Below, in pieces: positions 43,824 to 52,949 of a stretch of DNA of 64,000 bases (positions are counted from its first letter, which is position 1; the number at the start of each line of letters is the position of its first letter). Origin of the DNA: Argonema galeatum A003/A1. Lineage in GTDB: Bacteria; Cyanobacteriota; Cyanobacteriia; Cyanobacteriales; Aerosakkonemataceae. The stretch covers positions 591,917 through 655,916 of the forward strand of contig NZ_JAIQZM010000001.1 of assembly GCF_023333595.1 (NCBI RefSeq). The letters are read 5' to 3'. Made by a program: the position numbers and the translations under genes. The notes beneath the pieces were generated by a model. It saw only the letters and a list, made by a program, of their open reading frames with translations. It was not told the DNA's origin and made no database searches.

Positions 43824-45449
43824 ATGAGCAAAAATCCGCAGCAACCAGAAGCATCTGCCGCCGTTTTAGGCGGACAAAATGCTCCCCATGCAGCATTAAT
43901 ACAACAGCTGGATCTAATGATTCGAGCGCGTTACCCGCTGCTGTACATTGTCGCCGCCGAAGAAGAACCAGTTGAAGAAGTGCTGCACCAAGTAGCCGCA
44001 CAGCAAAATCAGCGTAAACTTTTGTTTTGGGATATCGTGCGCGGTTGGGATGACAATGGTGCCGATAAAGGCTCTGTCATAGCGGCGTTAGCTAGAATTG
44101 GCAAAGCAACCGGACAAGAAGCGACTATTTTTGTGCTGCGGGATTTGCACCCGGTTTTGAGAAATCCCTACACAGATAAAAACGCGCCAGTAGTCAGGGA
44201 GTTGCGAAATTTGACGCGCACCTTAAAGCGCAATCGCCAAACTTTAATTCTGACTTCTCACACGCTGGAATTGCCATCTGAGTTGAGGGAAGAAACAACG
44301 GTGATTGACTTCCCTTTACCAGACGTGAAAGAAATTAATTATCTGATTAGCCAGCTAGTGGTGCCAGAAAAGCTGAAGGTGAGCGGGTTAGCTAAAGAAC
44401 AACTAATTAAAGCTTGTCAGGGGTTGAGTAGAGCCAGAATTGGGCGGGTATTAGCTAAAGCTTTAGCCGCCAAACAACAAGTAGATGATACGGATATCGT
44501 CGGAGTACTGGAGGAGAAAAAGCAAGCAATTCGCCAAACCGAAATATTAGAGTTTTTCACAACAAGAGAATCGCTTAAAAATGTCGGCGGATTGGAAAAT
44601 CTCAAGCAGTGGGTGCGGATGCGGCAAGATGCTTTTACTGAAGAAGCAAGACGTTACGGCATTCCCAATCCCAAAGGCGTTTTACTTGTTGGGATTCAAG
44701 GTACTGGTAAATCGCTTTCAGCTAAAACGATCGCAAACGAGTGGCGACTGCCTTTGTTGCGTTTAGATACTGGGCGATTGTTTGGTGGAATTGTGGGGGA
44801 AAGTGAAAGTCGCGTGCGACAGTTGATTCAAATATCTGAAGCTATTGCACCCTGCGTTTTGTGGATTGATGAAATTGATAAGGCGTTCGGCAATATCTCT
44901 GCTGGCGTCGATGGAGATTCGGGTACTTCGCGACGGGTATTCGGTAGTTTGATTACTTGGATGCAGGAGAAAACAACTCCAGTGTTTATTGTGGCGACGG
45001 CGAATAATGTGCGAATTTTGCCTGCTGAGTTGTTGCGAAAGGGGAGATTTGATGAAATTTTCTTTTTGAATTTGCCTACGGAAGTTGAGCGAATGGATAT
45101 TTTTAAAGTGCATTTGCAGCGGTTGCGCCCCAGTCGGATGCGGGAGTTCGATCTGTCGTTGTTGGCTAGAAGTGCGAAGAATTTCAGCGGCGCAGAAATT
45201 GAGCAAGTAATTGTGGATGCTATGTACCGGGCGTTTGGAAGAGAAAGGCAAGATTTCACTACTATAGATATTTTGCGATCGATCGAGGAGACAGTGCCAC
45301 TGGCTGCGATCGCACGTCACCAAATTGAGGAATTGAAGCGCTGGGCGGCAGAAGCGGGTGCCAGAACGGCTTCTAACGATACTCGTTTAATGGAGGAATT
45401 GAAGCAATTTACCATCCAAAAAGGTATCGGGCCACTGGAAGTAGATTGA
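43824..45449 (+). CDS. ycf46: Ycf46 AAA ATPase
   Basis: A 541-residue Ycf46 protein, conserved in cyanobacteria and some plastids. It has an N-terminal domain (about 1-250), an AAA module with Walker A GIQGTGKSLSAK, Walker B CVLWIDEIDKAF and sensor region FIVATANNVRILP, and a small lid helix bundle. Members have been tied to carbon-dioxide use and photosynthesis regulation, but the mechanism is unsettled. The ribosome site AAGGGAAG precedes ATG 43824. A ycf35 gene follows after a hairpin-rich gap. The first residues contain ASAAVLGGQNAP, reminiscent of the motif in the WD40 and response-regulator proteins. Confidence 0.93.
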   Translation: MSKNPQQPEASAAVLGGQNAPHAALIQQLDLMIRARYPLLYIVAAEEEPVEEVLHQVAAQQNQRKLLFWDIVRGWDDNGADKGSVIAALARIGKATGQEATIFVLRDLHPVLRNPYTDKNAPVVRELRNLTRTLKRNRQTLILTSHTLELPSELREETTVIDFPLPDVKEINYLISQLVVPEKLKVSGLAKEQLIKACQGLSRARIGRVLAKALAAKQQVDDTDIVGVLEEKKQAIRQTEILEFFTTRESLKNVGGLENLKQWVRMRQDAFTEEARRYGIPNPKGVLLVGIQGTGKSLSAKTIANEWRLPLLRLDTGRLFGGIVGESESRVRQLIQISEAIAPCVLWIDEIDKAFGNISAGVDGDSGTSRRVFGSLITWMQEKTTPVFIVATANNVRILPAELLRKGRFDEIFFLNLPTEVERMDIFKVHLQRLRPSRMREFDLSLLARSAKNFSGAEIEQVIVDAMYRAFGRERQDFTTIDILRSIEETVPLAAIARHQIEELKRWAAEAGARTASNDTRLMEELKQFTIQKGIGPLEVD

Positions 45450-45462
45450 ACCCCACCCCCGT

Positions 45463-45486
45463 CCCCTCCCCGTCTACAGGGAGGGG
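45463..45486. terminator. CCCCTCCC/GGGAGGGG hairpin between ycf46 and ycf35
   Basis: Arms of eight GC-rich bases (45463-45470, 45479-45486) around CGTCTACA lie 13 bases after the ycf46 stop. No long T-run follows, so it may be a processing or attenuation site, not a clear terminator. Confidence 0.45.
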
Positions 45487-45542
45487 TGGAAATCAGAGAA
45501 AAACTATTTTCCCAAAAATTACTACTAAGGAGGGTTAAAGTC

Positions 45543-45956
45543 ATGTCACATTTCACTTCCATCAAAACAGAGATCAGAGATGTCAACGCGCTGGTGAAGG
45601 CGTTAGAAGATGTGGGTTTCAAAGATCGGGTTGAAGTTCACGAAGAAGCCCATAAACTTTACGGTTTTCAGGGCGATTTACGAGAGGAAACGGCAGAAGT
45701 GGTTATCCGCCGCCAATACCTGGGTTCTGCAAGCAACGATATCGGCTTCAAGAAGCAGGAGGATGACAGCTATGAAGCGGTGATTTCTTCATACGATCGG
45801 GCCTACAAGTATTCCCAGCAATGGCTGAACCAATTAACTCAGCGCTACGGTTATCATATACTGATGGCGACAGTACCAGAGCAAGGGTTTACCATTGAAG
45901 AAGAAGAAACTTTAGAAGATGGTACGATTCGCGTACTGGTAGCACGCTGGGTGTAA
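45543..45956 (+). CDS. ycf35: DUF1257 protein (Ycf35), copy 1
   Basis: A 137-residue DUF1257/Ycf35 protein: MSHFTSIKTEIRDVNALVKALEDVG at the start and DGTIRVLVARWV at the end. The family is found in cyanobacteria and red-algal plastids, often near Ycf46; no biochemical role is established. The ATG at 45543 with AAGGAGGG upstream is chosen. The frame upstream extends only in sequence without family match. The second copy follows within 84 bases, which indicates duplication. Confidence 0.92.
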   Translation: MSHFTSIKTEIRDVNALVKALEDVGFKDRVEVHEEAHKLYGFQGDLREETAEVVIRRQYLGSASNDIGFKKQEDDSYEAVISSYDRAYKYSQQWLNQLTQRYGYHILMATVPEQGFTIEEEETLEDGTIRVLVARWV

Positions 45957-46040
45957 GGACTTGCCGATTGCAGATGAAAAAATGTCGCATTAAATCTGCG
46001 CTCAGATATCTCAAATTTGAAATTAAATGGAGAATATTTC

Positions 46041-46415
46041 ATGTCTCATTTCACCACAATCAAAGTCCAAATCAAAAACGCCGAAATTCTGCATGAGTGT
46101 TTGGAGGAATTGGGGTATCAGGTCGCTCGCAATGCGTTTGTACGGGGATATAACGGCGATAAAACTGAGGCTGAATATGTAATTCGGCAGCAAAATGGTT
46201 ACGATCTGGGTTTTCGCCGCGATGGTGAAAATTATGAATTGGTGGCAGATTTTTGGGGAGCGAGGATTAATCAGCAACAGTTTATCAATTCAATTACCAA
46301 AAAGTACGCTCACAAAAGTTTAATGGCGACAGTACAAGCCGAAGGTTTTAATGTAGAGGAGGAAGAAACTCTGTCAGATGGAACGGTGCGAGTAGTTGTG
46401 GCTAGGTGGGTGTAG
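46041..46415 (+). CDS. ycf35: DUF1257 protein (Ycf35), copy 2
   Basis: A 124-residue paralogue of the previous gene with the same opening (MSHFTTIKVQIKN) and ending (DGTVRVVVARWV) but a different middle (RGYNGDKTEAEYVIRQQNGYDLGF). The start at ATG 46041 gives the family N-terminus. Both copies lie downstream of ycf46 and may act with it. Divergence between copies is about half of residues by eye, so the duplication is not recent. Confidence 0.9.
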   Translation: MSHFTTIKVQIKNAEILHECLEELGYQVARNAFVRGYNGDKTEAEYVIRQQNGYDLGFRRDGENYELVADFWGARINQQQFINSITKKYAHKSLMATVQAEGFNVEEEETLSDGTVRVVVARWV

Positions 46416-46525
46416 CGATAGGCTTTCCAACGAATTATGCTAGTCCTTAGCATTTAGTTGGGAAGCCTACGTTCAAGAATGTTTAAAAATGGCTCTATCA
46501 TATAAAGCAACAATGTTTCTCATTG

Positions 46526-46585
46526 ATGCGCCCCACAGAGCTAGTTCCCGCTGTACGGGAATTAATTGCCAAACATCAAGCCTAA
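46526..46585 (+). pseudogene. 19-codon remnant
   Basis: A short frame MRPTELVPAVRELIAKHQA. This looks like the end of a small cyanobacterial antitoxin-like protein, but the identity is a guess. It is too short to claim as a gene. Confidence 0.2.
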
Positions 46586-46588
46586 CTC

Positions 46589-47155
46589 TTATGCTGCCAA
46601 GATTTGCTCAACAGTTAACGTTAATTCTGGGAAAGTCGGCGACACAATTGTTTGATTTCCTGTAAACTCTGTTCGCTCGTAAAATCCTTCAACTAGCAAC
46701 AATATAGAAATTTTCGACTTAATTGGATCGACAATCCAATATTCAGGAATTCCTCGCACCGCATATTCAGAGCGTTTGTAGCGGTAATCATCTTGGGGAT
46801 TTCCTTCACTCACAATTTCCACTGCTAGTATAGGAGAAGATTCTAAGACAGCAGACGACATCGTTCTGATTGATTCTCGTTGAATTTCTGACAGAATTAC
46901 TAAATCTGGAATTCTGGATTTTCTTTCAGCAGTGCGAACGCCTACGCTATTGGGTATGGCGAGCCAATTTAAACCTAACCGTTGGATTTCTGCCTTAAAA
47001 ATATCGTACAGAAATACCATAATCAGAGCGTGTATTCCGCTGGCTGGGGGCATGGGTATTAACTCTCCATTAAACAGTTCATACTTGAGGTCAGTGTCGT
47101 CGTGATAGGCAAGATATTCTTCAAAGCTGTATGTTTTTTTCTGGGTTACAATCAT
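46589..47155 (-). CDS. Uma2-family endonuclease-like protein
   Basis: A 188-residue Uma2 (DUF820) protein: YSFEEYLAYHDDTDLKYELFNGEL, then SRIPDLVILSE, AVEIVSEGNPQDDYRYKRSEYA and GIPEYWIVDP. The fold is PD-(D/E)XK (catalytic-like E-V-S and KxxEYA area). Uma2 genes are highly expanded in cyanobacteria, often annotated as nucleases of unknown target. AAGGAGA precedes the ATG. Confidence 0.92.
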   Translation of the reverse strand: MIVTQKKTYSFEEYLAYHDDTDLKYELFNGELIPMPPASGIHALIMVFLYDIFKAEIQRLGLNWLAIPNSVGVRTAERKSRIPDLVILSEIQRESIRTMSSAVLESSPILAVEIVSEGNPQDDYRYKRSEYAVRGIPEYWIVDPIKSKISILLLVEGFYERTEFTGNQTIVSPTFPELTLTVEQILAA

Positions 47156-47173
47156 TGTTACCGTCTCCTTGTT

Positions 47174-47449
47174 TCACTTAGAAAATGCCTGAACTCGATC
47201 GATCCTACGGTTTTTTACAGCTTCGGTTAAAACTTCTATATCTTTAATCCGCTTGAAGTAAAGTGCTGCATAATTCCGTTGGATTGATGTCCGGTCAAAC
47301 AGATAGTGCTTAATCCTGTTTTGCCCGGAAGAGTTTCTAACGAGACTAAGAGCGTAGTCAACCAGTTTTATAGTAGCAACATCTTGGTCTTGTTGTAAAG
47401 ATTTAGGATCGATCGCATTATTACTGGAATTGAGCGAGCGCTTTTTCAT
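47174..47449 (-). CDS. Small hypothetical protein coupled to WD40 gene
   Basis: A 91-residue basic protein (SLVRNSSGQNRIKHYLFDRTS, then KRIKDIEVLTEAVKNRRIDRVQAFSK) with no recognised domain. The start at 47449 makes an ATGA overlap with the stop of the WD40 gene, so the pair is likely translated together. A longer frame to 47467 is possible. Its role may be linked to the WD40 protein. Confidence 0.6.
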   Translation of the reverse strand: MKKRSLNSSNNAIDPKSLQQDQDVATIKLVDYALSLVRNSSGQNRIKHYLFDRTSIQRNYAALYFKRIKDIEVLTEAVKNRRIDRVQAFSK

Positions 47450-48681
47450 ACTCCTCGCACTCCCCAAACTCTAATTGTTCGATCCCAACTGCTGCTAACA
47501 ATTTTGTCTCCATCGGGATTGATTGCAACTGTAGCAACGCCATCATTATGTCCTTTAAAAATGTGCATTTGCGTTCCCGTTCGCAAATGCCACAATCTAA
47601 TTGTTTCATCGCGGCTGCAACTAAGAAAAGTGTATCCATTTCGACTGATAGCAACAGCGTTCACCTCGTCCCAATGTCCGGTGATAGTGTTTAGCAATTC
47701 TCCCGTTTGCAAGTTCCACAGCTTAATTGTTTTATCCTGTCCGCCACTAACGAGAATTTTTCCATCGGGACTAATTGCTACAGATTTAACCGACTCTGAA
47801 TGTCCGGTGAGGGTATGCAATAATTCACCTGTGGATAAATTCCACAATTTGATAGTTGAGTCAGCACTAGCGCTGGCTAAAATCTTTCCATCTGGGCTAA
47901 TAGCAATAGATTTGACTCCTTTTGTATGTCCAGATAAAGTGGAAAGTATTTTTTTAGTTGCTAAATTCCACAATTTGATGGTACAATCTTCGCTAGCAGT
48001 GATCAGAGTTTTGCCATCAGGTGCGATCGCAACACAATTAACTGCCTCGAAATGGGGAACTAGAGTGTATAGCAATCCATTGTCCAAAGTTTTACTTTGT
48101 GGCACACTTGGGCCATAATTGCCCGCATTTTGTAAGTTCCAAACTTTGACGGTGTTATCCCAACTGCTACTAACAAAAGTTTGTCCAGAAGGACTGATAG
48201 CAAGGGATTTTACTCCTTCTGTATGTCCTTTGAGGGTGCGGATGATTTTGCCAGTGTAGAGCGATCGGGCCGTAATAATTTTGTCACTCCCACCACTGAT
48301 GAGCGTTTGTCCGTTGGGAGATATTGTCAGAGCATAAGTAGTGGAGTTGGCTGTAGGATATCTGTGCAAACACCCAAACAGTTGATAGGGGTTGTGTTCT
48401 TGTAAAACTTGTTGTAAAATATAGTCTTCGCAATCTTGTAGTAGCAAGTACGCAGTTTGCCGAACTTGCCACGATTCATCCCTCAAGGCGGAAAACACCA
48501 GTTCTAAACCAGCTTCCCCATATTTGGTTGTCTCATGGAGGGCGGTGACTCGTTGGGCTGCGATCGCACTGTTTAAGCGCCGCTTCACGCCTGCTATTCC
48601 TCCCAAAACGGCTGCACCGACAGGAGTAGGGGTTTGACTGCCTAAGACGACATCATAGGCTCTGGGCTGGTTGTGTGCCAT
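47446..48681 (-). CDS. WD40-repeat protein with HEAT-like N-terminus
   Basis: A 411-residue protein. Residues 1-100 carry a RAYDVVLGSQTPTPVGAAVLG motif followed by a HEAT-like helical unit (ESWQVRQTAYLLLQDCEDY). Residues 110-405 form seven WD repeats of the type LASASADSTIKLWNLSTGELL, probably a beta-propeller for protein binding. No enzymatic domain is visible. The same N-terminal module is the C-terminal part of the response regulator at 52950-53660. The small hypothetical gene downstream is coupled. Confidence 0.88.
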   Translation of the reverse strand: MAHNQPRAYDVVLGSQTPTPVGAAVLGGIAGVKRRLNSAIAAQRVTALHETTKYGEAGLELVFSALRDESWQVRQTAYLLLQDCEDYILQQVLQEHNPYQLFGCLHRYPTANSTTYALTISPNGQTLISGGSDKIITARSLYTGKIIRTLKGHTEGVKSLAISPSGQTFVSSSWDNTVKVWNLQNAGNYGPSVPQSKTLDNGLLYTLVPHFEAVNCVAIAPDGKTLITASEDCTIKLWNLATKKILSTLSGHTKGVKSIAISPDGKILASASADSTIKLWNLSTGELLHTLTGHSESVKSVAISPDGKILVSGGQDKTIKLWNLQTGELLNTITGHWDEVNAVAISRNGYTFLSCSRDETIRLWHLRTGTQMHIFKGHNDGVATVAINPDGDKIVSSSWDRTIRVWGVRGV

Positions 48682-48954
48682 TGTACTTTTGGTGTTGTAG
48701 TACCTTTTGTATTATGGCGTGGGGAAGGAGGAATGGGTATGGGAGGGGAGTGCGATCGCTACCTAGTAAAAGTAAAAAAAAGATTAAACTTCCTTCTTTT
48801 CTATCTCAAAGTAGTAAAAGTAGTAGTAAACTTCCTTATGCTGCATCCTCAAAGTAGGAAAAGTAGGAATAGGTTTAATTACTCTTCGTATCTATGGCAA
48901 TTTTAAGTGATTTGTGACACCATAATGAAAGCTAAAAGAAGGAGAAACCTTTAC
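48682..48954. other. Divergent promoter region with short AAAGTAG repeats
   Basis: A 273-base gap between the WD40 and flavoprotein genes, which leave in opposite directions. It contains several copies of AAAGTAG/AAAGTAGTA and AAACTTCCTT. The ribosome site AGAAGGAGA at 48937-48945 serves the flavoprotein. No gene is supported. Confidence 0.55.
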
Positions 48955-50685
48955 ATGAACGAAAAGATATATGACGTTGTAATTTGCGGCGGAGGTTTAG
49001 CAGGCTCGACTCTGGCACGACAACTAAAGCTAACTATGCCTGAGCTTTCGGTTGTAGTGCTAGACAAAGATGCTTATCCCCTACCAGAAGCAGCGTTTAA
49101 AGTTGGAGAATCATCAGTTTACGATGGCGCTTACTACTTCGGTCAAATTCTCCAATTAGAAGAGTACTTCGAGAAAGAGCATTTACCTAAACTCGGACTT
49201 CGATATTTCTACGGAAACACAAAAGGCGAACTTCACAAGCGACCCGAATTTGGTATTTCCGATTTTCCTCCCAAGCCCGGAAGTTATCAAATAGATCGCG
49301 GTAAACTTGAGAACGATCTGCGTCTCTTCAACAAAGAGATGGGCATAGAGGTGCTAGAAAATTGTTTAGTTAAAGACATTGATATTTCCGAAAATCGCGA
49401 ACAACCGCACCAAATTGTTTACATCCAGCAAGATAGCAAAGAATATAAAACGATTAGCGCTCGCTGGGTAGTTGACGCAATGGGGCGTCGCCGTTATATC
49501 CAAAAGAAACTCGGTTTAGCAAAACCCAACGATCCCAAATTTAATGCGGCGTGGTTCCGAGTAAAAGGTCGTGTTGATATCAGCGATTTTGTGCCAAGGA
49601 CAGAAAAAGAATGGCACGATCGCGTTCCCAATAATAACCGCTATTACTCCACAAATCATTTGTGCGGTCGTGGATACTGGGTCTGGCTAATTCCCCTAGC
49701 TACAAACCATACCAGCCTTGGGATTGTGGCAAGTGAGGAATTTCAGCCTTTTAGTGAATTTCATACACAAGAACTAGCATTCGAGTGGTTAGAAAGGAAC
49801 GAACCTGTAGTGGCAGAAAACCTCAAAGGAAGAGAGGTTATAGACTTTAAGAAAATGCCAAGATACAGCTACTCCAGTACGAAAGTATTCTCGATAAATC
49901 GCTGGGGTTGTGTAGGGGAAGCGGCGGTTTTTGCCGATCCATTATATTCTCCTGGTTCCGATTTAATTTCCTACGCAAATACCTTACAAACTCACATGAT
50001 TAGACTTGACCGCGAGGGCAAGCTAACTGAGGAAATGGTAGAAGAGGCTAGTAATTTTTACATCGGCCAAAATGATGGTTTGAGCGAGAGCATTCACAAT
50101 AACTATTCCTATACAGACCACGGCGTCGTGATGGGAATGAAAAACATCTGGAATATTGCCGTAGGATCGTCTTTCGTTTCGCCCCTGGTATTTAATCCTG
50201 AGTTTCTCGATCCAGGAAAAACACCCAAAACTTACGTAGGTGTCGATCATCCAGCAATACAGCTAGACAAACGTATGGAGGCGTTGCTTCTGGAGTGGCG
50301 AGCTAAGTCCTTGCGGCGGCTGGACTTTGGGTTTTTAGATTATTGGAAGGGGCTGCCATTTTTGATGGAAATCCGTCAGCGTAATTTAAAATCTAACACA
50401 ACTGAGCAAGAGCTGATTGACGATCGGATACCAAACTTAGACGATTGCGAGGCATTGGCTATCTCAATCTTCTTGTTAGCAGTCGAGGATACAATGCCCG
50501 AAATGCTATCCAAGTTTCCAAAGTCGATGTGGGTGAATGCTTGGGCTATCGGTTTAGACCCCAAAAAATGGGAGTCAGAAGGACTGTTTGAACCCAAAAC
50601 ACAACCCCGCGATTTCAGTCACATAAGGGAACCGCTCAGGAAATGTGTCCAGGTTAAGGAACCAATGTTAGCTCTAGCTCGTTAG
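48955..50685 (+). CDS. FAD-dependent oxidoreductase with halogenase-like motifs
   Basis: A 576-residue flavoprotein. The Rossmann dinucleotide site is VVICGGGLAGSTLARQL (8-24). Features of flavin-dependent halogenases are present: VGESSV (50-55), a Lys at 79 in LPKLGLRYF, and WVWLIP at 242-247, which fits WxWxIP. This suggests a halogenase-like or related monooxygenase acting on an unknown acceptor, but the motif alone does not prove chlorination. The start at ATG 48955 has AGAAGGAGA; earlier ATGs lack one. Alone on the plus strand, with no obvious biosynthetic partners. Confidence 0.75.
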   Translation: MNEKIYDVVICGGGLAGSTLARQLKLTMPELSVVVLDKDAYPLPEAAFKVGESSVYDGAYYFGQILQLEEYFEKEHLPKLGLRYFYGNTKGELHKRPEFGISDFPPKPGSYQIDRGKLENDLRLFNKEMGIEVLENCLVKDIDISENREQPHQIVYIQQDSKEYKTISARWVVDAMGRRRYIQKKLGLAKPNDPKFNAAWFRVKGRVDISDFVPRTEKEWHDRVPNNNRYYSTNHLCGRGYWVWLIPLATNHTSLGIVASEEFQPFSEFHTQELAFEWLERNEPVVAENLKGREVIDFKKMPRYSYSSTKVFSINRWGCVGEAAVFADPLYSPGSDLISYANTLQTHMIRLDREGKLTEEMVEEASNFYIGQNDGLSESIHNNYSYTDHGVVMGMKNIWNIAVGSSFVSPLVFNPEFLDPGKTPKTYVGVDHPAIQLDKRMEALLLEWRAKSLRRLDFGFLDYWKGLPFLMEIRQRNLKSNTTEQELIDDRIPNLDDCEALAISIFLLAVEDTMPEMLSKFPKSMWVNAWAIGLDPKKWESEGLFEPKTQPRDFSHIREPLRKCVQVKEPMLALAR

Positions 50686-50709
50686 ATCCGATCTGAAAAA
50701 TTAAGAAGT

Positions 50710-50743
50710 GCGATCGCTTGCAAACAGGCGATCGCTCTTTTTT
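50710..50743 (+). terminator. HIP1-based intrinsic terminator
   Basis: GCGATCGC (50710-50717) and GCGATCGC (50728-50735), separated by TTGCAAACAG and followed by TCTTTTTTGG, form a stem with a T-run after the flavoprotein stop. It is a plausible terminator made from two HIP1 copies. Confidence 0.65.
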
Positions 50744-50766
50744 GGAGTGCGATCGACATTTCCCTT

Positions 50767-50926
50767 ATATCATGTCCGGTGGCATCGGTTGTCTAAAAAA
50801 AATAACTCTCTTATCTGTGTTCATCTGTGTTCATCTGTCTTCATCTGTGGTAAAAATTTAACTCTCGATTCCAACAGACAATTTCTCGCATCACGCTTAC
50901 GCTACCGATGCAACCGGACATGATAT
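50767..50926. mobile_element. MITE family 1, copy D (complete, inverted)
   Basis: A 160-base copy with terminal repeats at 50767-50787 (ATATCATGTCCGGTGGCATCG) and 50906-50926 (complement of ATATCATGTCCGGTTGCATCG), nearly perfect inverted repeats. Its interior (TTCATCTGTGGTAAAAATTT) runs opposite to copies A-C. Confidence 0.85.
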
Positions 50927-51159
50927 TACTTATATTTGTGTCTTCTCTAGTTTTTCACACTTTCTTGCTAAGCTAAAAGATAAGTAAAAAAGAATCGCTT
51001 TATTATGCAAATTTACAATCCAATCAACTCGCCTTATAAGTAAATAGGTCAAATTTTATAATCTTGCAAAAATGACTTCAGTTAATTTTCTGAAAGGCTT
51101 TGCTTAAGCAAAACAATTTCACTTTAGCAAATTACAAATAAAGTTATTTGGTGTTTTTT
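50927..51159. other. AT-rich upstream region of the GGDEF/EAL gene
   Basis: An AT-rich gap of 233 bases without a gene. It likely contains the promoter of the next gene; no specific boxes are claimed. Confidence 0.4.
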
Positions 51160-52902
51160 ATGAAAATAACAGATCGAGAACTGTGGCTTTACGTATTACT
51201 TTCAAAACTGCCCCGTCCGAAAAGCTACGAGGGGAAAATTATGTGCGTGGCATTTTTAGGAACCCACGTACCGCTTTTAGCTCTTTTAGTTTATTTTTTA
51301 GTCATCAACTCATTTTCGTTGGAGACAACTCTGCGCGTGCTATTAATTGCGCTAGTTGCGACTTTAATTGGCACTGGCGTCACCCTATATGCTTTGCATA
51401 AATTGCTAGCACCGATAATTCTCACTTATTTAGCACAAAGAGCTTATATCAATCAAAAAAAGCTACCTAACCTGCCAACTAAATATACTGATGAAGTAGG
51501 TATTTTGATGGCAGATACAGTACAAACAATTAAAAAACTAGATGAAGCGATCGATCATTTAACTAACTACGATGCCATCACAAGTCTTCCAAATCGAGTT
51601 TTGTTTGGCGATCGTCTCCAGCAAGCTTTGTTACGAAACCAGTCAAGAAATCGCTTGTTAGCTGTGATGGCTTTGAAGTTGAATAACTTTAGAGAGATTA
51701 ACAATGCTTTGGGAAGCGATGCAGCCGATCGGCTACTCAGAGTAGTTGCGGAACGGCTGAGTGCCAATATATCCACTCTCGATATGCTTTCTCGGATTGG
51801 CAGTGATGAATTTGCGATCGCACTTACCGAGCTAACTGCATCAGAGGATGTGGTAGAGTTTTGTCGATCGGTCCTCAATTCACTCGCCTTACCCATCAAT
51901 TTATATGGCGATCGGGTAAATACTATTGCTAGCATTGGCATTGCTATCTATCCCTTTGATGGGAATACTGTCGATCGGCTTTTGCAAAGTGCCAATACAG
52001 CAGTCGATGAAGCTTATCGGCAGATGCCAAACAACTACCAGTTTTACTCGGCTAACATGAATGCACAGTTGCAGGAACGCTTAGCTTTAGAAAGTAAATT
52101 GCGTTATGCTTTACAGCGAAACGAACTTCAACTTTACTATCAGCCACGAGTTGACACCAATACGGGCAGAATTGTTAGTGTAGAAGCGCTATTGCGTTGG
52201 CAAAACCCCGAACTTGGACTCATCTCTCCAGCCAAATTTATCCCCATTGCAGAGGCTAATGGTTCGATCGTTCCCATTGGGGAATGGGTTCTACGCACCG
52301 CTTGCACTCAAAACCGACTCTGGCAGGAATCGGTATCGCAATCGTTGCGTGTAGCAGTTAATTTGTCAGCTCGCCAGTTGGCACAATCGAATCTGGTTGA
52401 ACGCATCGCCTCGATCCTAAAAGAGACACAACTCAATCCCGCTTATTTAGAACTTGAGGTTACGGAAAGCCTGATGATGGAGAATCTCGAACAGTCAATT
52501 AGCGTACTGGAACAATTGCGTGAATTGGGTGTTAAGTTAGCACTGGATGATTTTGGCACTGGTTATTCATCTTTAAACTACTTGAGACGTTTTCCGCTCC
52601 ATACTCTGAAGATCGATCGGTCTTTTGTGCGCGACGTTGTTTCTAACTCCCATGACGGAGCAGTTACCAACGCAATTATCACTTTGGCAAAAAGTCTAGA
52701 CTTAAATATCACCGCTGAGGGTGTAGAAACACAAGAACAGTATGAATACGTCAAAGCACAAGGTTGCCATGAAATTCAAGGCTACTATTTTAGTCCGCCT
52801 ATTCCTACCCTTGCCATGACTGCGCTATTAAAGAAAGGTGAAAGATTTGCTGATTCGGAAGGTTTCAGGAATTTAAGTTTTTCCATCGGGGCTGATGACT
52901 AG
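51160..52902 (+). CDS. Membrane GGDEF-EAL cyclic-di-GMP protein
   Basis: A 580-residue protein with two N-terminal membrane segments (about 24-48 and 55-80), a degenerate GGDEF domain (about 130-290) whose signature reads RIGSDEF, and an EAL phosphodiesterase domain (about 310-560). EAL-domain residues are well kept: SVEALLRWQ, LEVTESLMME, DDFGTGYSSLNYL, LKIDRSFV and AEGVETQEQ. The altered GGDEF signature suggests it does not make c-di-GMP, while the EAL part probably degrades it. ATG at 51160 is chosen over a TTG at 51148. No sensor domain other than the membrane part is visible. Confidence 0.9.
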   Translation: MKITDRELWLYVLLSKLPRPKSYEGKIMCVAFLGTHVPLLALLVYFLVINSFSLETTLRVLLIALVATLIGTGVTLYALHKLLAPIILTYLAQRAYINQKKLPNLPTKYTDEVGILMADTVQTIKKLDEAIDHLTNYDAITSLPNRVLFGDRLQQALLRNQSRNRLLAVMALKLNNFREINNALGSDAADRLLRVVAERLSANISTLDMLSRIGSDEFAIALTELTASEDVVEFCRSVLNSLALPINLYGDRVNTIASIGIAIYPFDGNTVDRLLQSANTAVDEAYRQMPNNYQFYSANMNAQLQERLALESKLRYALQRNELQLYYQPRVDTNTGRIVSVEALLRWQNPELGLISPAKFIPIAEANGSIVPIGEWVLRTACTQNRLWQESVSQSLRVAVNLSARQLAQSNLVERIASILKETQLNPAYLELEVTESLMMENLEQSISVLEQLRELGVKLALDDFGTGYSSLNYLRRFPLHTLKIDRSFVRDVVSNSHDGAVTNAIITLAKSLDLNITAEGVETQEQYEYVKAQGCHEIQGYYFSPPIPTLAMTALLKKGERFADSEGFRNLSFSIGADD

Positions 52903-52949
52903 GCAATGGCTGAATCCCCTTTTAGAGTGTGAAGGCAGGTTATATGCAG

